From Marsupella aquatica (lineage: Eukaryota; Marchantiophyta), in contig OZ316892.1 in NCBI GenBank assembly GCA_973895155.1, positions 27,404,001 to 27,468,000 of the forward strand: a stretch of DNA of 64,000 bases, read 5' to 3'. The notes below the pieces were generated by a model, which was not told where the DNA came from, searched no databases, and saw nothing but the letters and a program-made list of their open reading frames with translations. Both the position numbers and the translations under genes were made by a program. Below, piece by piece: positions 57,799-64,000 of the stretch. Positions within the stretch are counted from its first letter, which is position 1, and each line of letters opens with the position of its first letter.

Positions 57799-59946
57799 AT
57801 GGGGAATACGATGGGAAAGAAGAAGAAGCTAGGAAGTGCATCATCCGCCAAGTGGGTGGCGCCGGCAGCCGAGGTGCAGCAGGCCCAGTCCAAGAAGGAC
57901 GCGCTTAGTCCTCTGGGCCGGAGCTACTCCATGCCGCTGCACCACGCGAAACCGAAATCGGACAATTATCACTTCGTGGCGCTCACTTCGAGCACTTACG
58001 GAATTCTCAAAGTGGATGTTCCGAAGAAGGGAGACGGAGGAGAAGAGCGGACGAACGAGGAGCTGGGGCGCAAGACGTCTATATCTCGAGGCAGGTCGAT
58101 GGGAGGGGAGCCCGGGGGGGCCTTTGAGGCGAACTTCAATGACTTCCAGGAAAAGATGAGGAAATTGGACGGTCCTGAGGATATGGTCCCCCGACCTTGG
58201 TCCGAGGTAGACGACATTGTTACCAAGCTGAAGGCTCCGGGGATTGACGGCTACCACAAAATGCGCCAGGGAGGGCCGGAGGTGCTGAAAGCTGTGAAGG
58301 AGGACGAGCCGGAAATGATAAATATGTGGGAGCTGATGGAAGGATTGGACGATGATGCGCGGAGTCCGATGCCCGCGGCAGTGCGCTTGATAGAGTCTCC
58401 GCACGCCCAGAAGTCGGGAACGGTGGCAAAGAAAGTGCGGAACTTAGAGACGTCGCTCTCCTTCTCATCCATTCACACTGTCACAGACGTCGATACCGAT
58501 TTTCTGGAGGAGGCAGTTAAGTCTGAGCTCCAAACAGCTTATGAAACTGATACGCTCATCAAAGGTAAGTGCTACACCAACCAGAGTCCTTCTATAACTC
58601 CCATTGGTGCTCTAGGGAGGTCGAATACTACTACTGGTAGTTTTGCTCGTCATGGATCCGGCAAAGAGAATGCTCCATTATCCCCCGCTGTGCAACGGGA
58701 TTCCTCCCTCTCCACTCTTACTCCGGTGAAGCTGAACTCCCACTCTGGCCTTGTCGATTCCAAGGGCAGCAAGAACAACATCACAAGTACCACAGGAATC
58801 TTTGGCAGCACGCCAAACTTCACCAACAAGGCTGCGGGAGGAGGCGGTGGAGGTGTCGTGGTGGAGAGCCCAAATACTCCAGTAAAAGCTATTATTGAGA
58901 ATTTCGGTAAAGTCTCCTCTTCCGGGTCGAAATACAATCACAATTCGCCCTCTCATCTGCTCGACATATCTCCCAGAGGGGTAGTTTCTAGAAGCACATT
59001 GTCCCCACGGATTGCCCTCCAGCACGCTAGGTTGGAGAATGGTTCTTCCAACACAAGTCCTTCGGGTTTCCCTACATCCTCATCCTCCGACGACTCCGAA
59101 GTGGATCAACTGCAGCAAGAAATTCCTCCGGAAAGCCCTCTGTTCGATCCGGAGCTCTTAGCGTCATTCGAAAAGGCCATCGAAGATGTTTCGGAGGACG
59201 AATGGTACCGCGTGAGGCGCAGCGACGCGGGAGTGGCCTCCACGTCCGGCAGCTCGTCGGATGGTGACAGCCCCTTAAGAGGAAACGCCCCAGGAGTCTA
59301 TCCTACGAACAACAAAACCACCAGTCACCTCTCGCAAGCATCCCCCTTGGCAAGAAGCAAGAAGCCTGACAGCACTGACCCAACTCTCACGAGGAAGATG
59401 TCCTCCAAAGTTTCCCCCGTAGATTTTCGGGACGTGGTTCTCCAGAAGGTTGTGAAGAAGGTCGACCCTTTCGATAAATTTGAGGAGAAGTGCCCTCCCG
59501 GTGGTGAGGGCCGTGCTGTGCTGTACGTGACCAGTCTTAGAGGAATCAGGAAAACGTTTGAGGATTGCAGCCACATGAAGCTGGTGATCATGGGCTCCCG
59601 GGTTGCTATCGACGAGAGGGATGTGTCTATGCATTCTGATTTCAGGCAAGAATTGAAGGACCTTCTCGGGAAGCCCATGCCGGTACCTAGATTGTTCATC
59701 AAGGGCCATTACATCGGCGGCGCGGAGGAGGTATCACTTCTGCACGAGGATGGGACTCTCGCCAAGTTGTTGGAGACTTTGCCGAAGCAGACGTCGTGGG
59801 AGCCATGCGATGGTTGTGGTGATCACCGATTTGTGCCGTGCTCTGAATGCAGTGGGAGTTGCAAGGTCGTGAATGAAGACGATCAGGTAGTGAAGTGTAC
59901 AGAATGTAACGAAAACGGACTCGTGAGGTGCCCCATGTGCTTCTAG
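57799..59946 (+). CDS. Glutaredoxin-like protein with C-terminal four-CxxC finger
   Basis: A single exon of 715 aa. The ATG chosen gives MGNTMGKKKK, a plausible N-myristoylation site (Gly2) followed by a basic patch. Near residues 43-71 lies SYSMPLHHAKPK...HFVALTSSTYG, a word shared with plant homologues such as At3g28850 and At5g39865. A long Ser-rich linker follows. From about residue 572 comes a thioredoxin-fold glutaredoxin domain (RAVLYVTSLRGIRKTFEDC, IDERDVSMHSDF, PRLFIKGHYIGGAEE). In this family the usual CxxC active site is absent and a single Cys ends the FEDC word, so disulfide reductase activity is doubtful. The last 46 residues carry four pairs, CDGC, CSEC, CTEC and CPMC, likely to bind zinc like DnaJ fingers. 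At over 700 aa it is longer than the typical 400-residue angiosperm member. Confidence 0.9.
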   Translation: MGNTMGKKKKLGSASSAKWVAPAAEVQQAQSKKDALSPLGRSYSMPLHHAKPKSDNYHFVALTSSTYGILKVDVPKKGDGGEERTNEELGRKTSISRGRSMGGEPGGAFEANFNDFQEKMRKLDGPEDMVPRPWSEVDDIVTKLKAPGIDGYHKMRQGGPEVLKAVKEDEPEMINMWELMEGLDDDARSPMPAAVRLIESPHAQKSGTVAKKVRNLETSLSFSSIHTVTDVDTDFLEEAVKSELQTAYETDTLIKGKCYTNQSPSITPIGALGRSNTTTGSFARHGSGKENAPLSPAVQRDSSLSTLTPVKLNSHSGLVDSKGSKNNITSTTGIFGSTPNFTNKAAGGGGGGVVVESPNTPVKAIIENFGKVSSSGSKYNHNSPSHLLDISPRGVVSRSTLSPRIALQHARLENGSSNTSPSGFPTSSSSDDSEVDQLQQEIPPESPLFDPELLASFEKAIEDVSEDEWYRVRRSDAGVASTSGSSSDGDSPLRGNAPGVYPTNNKTTSHLSQASPLARSKKPDSTDPTLTRKMSSKVSPVDFRDVVLQKVVKKVDPFDKFEEKCPPGGEGRAVLYVTSLRGIRKTFEDCSHMKLVIMGSRVAIDERDVSMHSDFRQELKDLLGKPMPVPRLFIKGHYIGGAEEVSLLHEDGTLAKLLETLPKQTSWEPCDGCGDHRFVPCSECSGSCKVVNEDDQVVKCTECNENGLVRCPMCF

Positions 59947-61464
59947 TGATAAATTGCGCGTGTGAAAATTTAGGTCCTTGTTCCGAAGTGATTTCCCTCT
60001 GCTTCTCCTTTAAGGGTGAGGACGGCATGTAGCCCATTGATCATGAATCGGTGAACACTCAAATGCCGGATGGGTCTGTTTAAATGCGAACCGTGGAACC
60101 TCTTGGACATTCGCTTATAGGGCAAAGTGGTCCTTATGGATGGCGACGATTTTTACTTGGCAATCGCAGCTGGCTTTGTTCCGGAGGTGCACTGGGCAAG
60201 GATGGTCTGTGTTCTCTCTGAGCTAGTAGGATCCAACAGGCGAGCACTCAGAATGACAGGCCTACCAATTTTGCTTTCCGTTTGCGAGATATCGTCGAAT
60301 TCCGGTGTCCCTTTGCGGGATGTATGCTAAGAAAATGTGGAAATTCAATGCCCTAGACCTTGAGTAAGGGGCTACATGCATATCCGGATCTCCAGGTGCC
60401 ACATTGGAGTACTTCGAGACCCTTGGTTATGTGAGCTTTGTTGGTGCAACTGGAGGCACCTGTATTTTCATACCGTACAGTGAGTTTCTCAACACCAGTG
60501 CAGTGTCCAATCGTGCGTTGAAAAACTAACGAGTTAAGAGATGTCGGGGTTAGCGTGAAACCTTATATTTTGGGGTCATTCACAAGTTTGAAGCTGTGTT
60601 TCACCGTTTGATCAAAAGCAGTTTCTTAAGGTGATACGTTGATAGGCATAGCTCGTAGTAGGGAGATTCGCTCCTTGTACACAACATTGTGATGTAGTGA
60701 GCATGTCAGGTAACTTAGCGAATAGATTTCTGCTGCTACCTTAACAGCAACAACTCACGACAAGTAGTTTTGTTCTTCGATCATTGAAACTGTCAGCAGC
60801 AGACGCGCACTGCTGATTAATGCATCCGTCGCCGCCGATGAATCTGTAGACTTATTCTCGGCTCCCAGAGGTGTGGTCTGTCCGTGGCTGGCCGGTGGAT
60901 GATGCTCTGTAGTTTTGTCATACTTCTTGGGAATTAGGGCACCAATTCAGTTGCCTTAACCTATATGTACATACGAAAAAATATTTTACCCTCTACTTCT
61001 TGAGGACCGTAATTCCCGCTAATGGTGTGCGATGATTGTCTTTTCTTCCTCTCGATCCTTCCTGCATTCCGAATCTAGCATTTTCGTTAGGACGCAGCGA
61101 CATGAGGAGTGTCTTACGTTGATTGTGACGTGCGAAATATGATCGTTGAAGACGGGGTCGAGAGTTCACAGATGCTCTCAGCACTCCCTCCGTGCCATTC
61201 ATCTGTGGAAGTTGCCGAGTATGAGTTAATTGGGATTCTGTTACAATTTGACATCAGTAGTACAGACTGCACACGACTTTGGGGATGGAGGTTGTGCGGG
61301 GGGAGGAGTGGGCGGTTGTGCGAAACGCTACAATTGGGTTTACATGGCATCGTCTTTATTGCTTGTCGAATGGAGTTTTCTGGATGACTCCACCGAAGTG
61401 GTCCCTTGTAGCTTATTCTGTACCCACAGCCTGACAGGTGATTGTCCTCTCGGTCTTGTACGGT
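59947..61464. other. 3' flank of the glutaredoxin-like gene, no further gene seen
   Basis: The first few hundred bases probably hold the 3' UTR. Short frames have no known domain. Confidence 0.35.
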
Positions 61465-61786
61465 GAAGATGGATAACTGCCGTGTGTAATTTGTGAGTCG
61501 TACTGGTGCAGGAGTCGGATTTCTACAGTTGGACTTCGTAATGTTTAGCTGGGGCTGCCGAAACTCTGGGGGTTGTGTGTTGTTGCTTTTCGTGATACGC
61601 TGTGATGACTATCTCCATGGTTGAGTGGAGATGGATGACTGCCGTGTCGTAAAAGCATTCAGGAGTCAGTCGTAGTGATACAGTGACGGGATTGCTACAG
61701 TTGAACTTCGTAATTTTTAGCTGGGCTGCCTAAACTCTGACTATTGTGTTTGGTACTTTTGGTGATGCTGTGATGACTCTCCGTGG
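61465..61786 (+). repeat. Tandem duplication, about 163-bp unit, two copies
   Basis: GATGGATAACTGCCGTGT ... GCTGTGATGACTATCTCC and GATGGATGACTGCCGTGT ... GCTGTGATGACTCTCC are diverged tandem copies. Confidence 0.75.
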
Positions 61787-64000
61787 CGGGCGGGCCATCT
61801 TTTTGTCCTACACCTTTGTGGCTGGTGTGGAGCATGCTGAAGCGCGTGGAGTTTTTTAATTAATTATTGGTCTAAGCAATTTGTGGCTACAGGTTTCAAT
61901 CGGGATCAACCACAATTGCAGCCAGTAGATTGTGGCGTAGAGATCGTGTTATCTCTTAACTCTTTACCATTGACAGTCATCTCGTTCCCGCTCTTTCTGT
62001 GCTGGAACAGAGTATTTGTATTTTCCCGATGCTTGCATTCCGCTGGCCCCTCCTATTGTGTTTTCTTTCTTGGGTTCCCTTTATTACTCCTCGTTCATGC
62101 GGATCATCATGTCTGCTCACGTAGTTACTGATGTCGACTGTCTCCACCGTGGACTAATAATGGGTAGCGAGCTTATTTCTCGCCAATGGTCAAATGACCT
62201 CTGCCAATTCCTTGTAATAACTATTCGTGCTTTGCTTTAACTGTTCGTCTTTAGCCATGCATATTACTTTATAGGGTGGAGGTCGCCTGGTTGGATCTGG
62301 TTGGTGCGTGGGCCCCTTTTGAACTCTCAGGAGCATAACTTTACACCGACGGAGCTGCTATCTTTCTACTTGAAGCTCCGACGACTCACAATCAAGGATG
62401 ATGATGCAGGAAGGTCCTTTTTCGCTGCTCTAAGGGCCACACGTTGTGTAAAAGCGACAGCCATGGAGGAAAACCTGACCCCACTCTCTTGCTCTTATGG
62501 TTTAGGTCCCTTTTACTATATGTTTGCTCTTTGGCTGGAGCGCTTCGACTACATAATCTACAGTAATGAATCACAACGGCTAACGGGGTGGGTTACACAG
62601 TCATCTGCTCAATCTACTGTAATTGGAATCCAATTGAGGGCTCAACTCGTGAGGAGACTACGACCATAGATCGATACCCTCCGCAATAATTCTGACCTGC
62701 AACTCGCCCACTCGTCTACCTACGAAAGGAGAAATTTGATTCTCCCGACCGAGGCAAGCTTCTTTCGTTCTTTCAGTGCATTCCTACTAGATAGCCACCG
62801 TAACATATCCTATTCCTAGTCTCGTAGCCCCTCAACATCAGGTTTCCGGGCAAATTGGGTTGCGATGGATTTGATTGCAGCCATTCCGAGACAACTGCTG
62901 GTGAACTGATGTTCTCCTCTTTTCCACTGTTCTGGACCGACATGGGCTGCTCTGGAGTTCTGGAGTAGTGGAATCAGGAATGATTTCCCTTCCCGACCCA
63001 GAAATTACTCGTCGACTGTGTAGTGTAGGTTGCTCGGGTGACAAACATGTCTAGGCTAGACCAGGCTGTAATGTAACAAGAGCTGAGACCAGAGCCCAGA
63101 TGAGACATGGCACGGGGATAGAATCGAGACTCGGCTGTGGCCGAGGGACACGATCATTCAGTTTGTCCTCCCACCCGCCCAGGACAACTGGACAAGTGCC
63201 AATTGGATGGACGATCGAGCGATTGTCCCATCCACCAACCGTCCCACCAAACCACTACCTCTCTACCTGTGGCGCTTTATCATCACCTTAGTGGGCAGGA
63301 GAAATCCTCGCTAGCCCAAAGAAGCGAAGAATGATGATCAATCAAATAAAAAAGTTGAAAGAAACGGAGAATGATGATGAATCAAATTTCAGCGGAGGAA
63401 GAGATCCGGGGACGAGAGTCCGGAAGCTAGTGGAGTGGGGTGAGAACTGGGTGACTGGGTGAGAGCTGGGTAGCTGCGTGCGTGGATGGCAGACACGAGG
63501 GATTCGCACGTTTGGGTTTCGTCGACGCGTCTCATGATGCTCATCATTAGGAGCTGAAGGACAGGCAGTTCGTGGAGTTTGCTGTCCGAGCGAGCTGAGC
63601 CCGCACTTCCAAGCTTTGAAGGAATGTGAAGATCCGATACTTTTCAATTGGGATTTGAAAGGGTTGGAGTTTGATGGCTTCTGCCTAATTGATTAACCTC
63701 AACGACAGCTTAAGTACATAATCGAAGAAATATCTCAAGTACTGTTTGTCTCGGGTTTTTCCTCTAAATTCATGTCATTGAACCAGAAATGCATGTTTTT
63801 ATAGCCCATCGTACTTATTCTTTGAACATGAGTAGGGACTAGAATAAAAATGTCACAACATATATTCATTATTCACATTATTTGAAGGTTAATTAAATGA
63901 TAAAAATTAATAATCATATATAACATACCATATTCTTTTTTATTCACATATGTTATAGTGGCTATAAAATGTATTTTTTAATGTGCAAAAAATATACATA
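61787..64000. other. Terminal spacer, no gene seen
   Basis: Frames such as 62301-62669 (122 codons) have no domain I know. The last 300 bases are AT-rich. A gene beginning beyond the window cannot be excluded. Confidence 0.35.

Noticed and set aside
62301-62669. 122-codon frame near the window end
   Set aside because: No recognisable domain, no splice partners found, and composition like its surroundings.

Overview
This window is nuclear DNA of a land plant. It holds spliced plant genes with GT-AG introns, a Ty1/copia element primed by the plant initiator-Met tRNA site, plant GDSL esterases, an h-type thioredoxin, and a plant-type glutaredoxin-like protein with a C-terminal four-CxxC finger. 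Long intergenic spacers, introns of about 0.3-1.4 kb, and an R2-like (restriction-like-endonuclease) LINE alongside copia LTRs would suit a bryophyte or lycophyte. That placement is inference; nothing in the sequence fixes the species.

Gene islands. (1) 281-17225: two GDSL esterase/lipase genes face away from each other. The minus-strand copy (281-3879, five exons, 418 aa) has lost the nucleophile Ser, the oxyanion Asn and the catalytic His, yet keeps an open frame and good splice sites. The plus-strand copy (13185-17225, four exons, 389 aa) keeps all catalytic residues. (2) 20452-22886 minus: a WDR25-type WD40 protein, four exons, 420 aa. (3) 35490-36699 plus: a 117-aa h-type thioredoxin with a WCAPC active site and an apparent GC-AG intron. 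(4) 57799-59946 plus: an intronless 715-aa glutaredoxin-like protein.

Repeat-rich spacers. 3.9-13 kb holds AT-rich DNA, GC-rich GCCCG minisatellites, a SINE and MITE-like repeats. 23.2-24.5 kb is a degenerate satellite array, related to an inverted tract near 41.3-42.1 kb. 24550-24881 is a solo LTR with a CACCG target duplication. 26475-31561 is a copia element with a GCAAT target duplication that has lost reverse transcriptase and RNase H. 32580-32940 is another solo LTR. 38.4-39.7 kb is an old LINE tail. 44.7-49.3 kb is a nearly intact RLE-type LINE with one in-frame stop, and 51.7-52.7 kb is a young 5'-truncated copy of it. Two SINE-like families and two MITE-like families are scattered through the spacers.

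The host genes do not form a pathway or operon. The most unusual items are the intact but catalytically dead GDSL paralogue beside its live relative, the copia derivative that lost RT/RNase H but kept most of integrase, and the RLE LINE with an SDD in place of the usual ADD.
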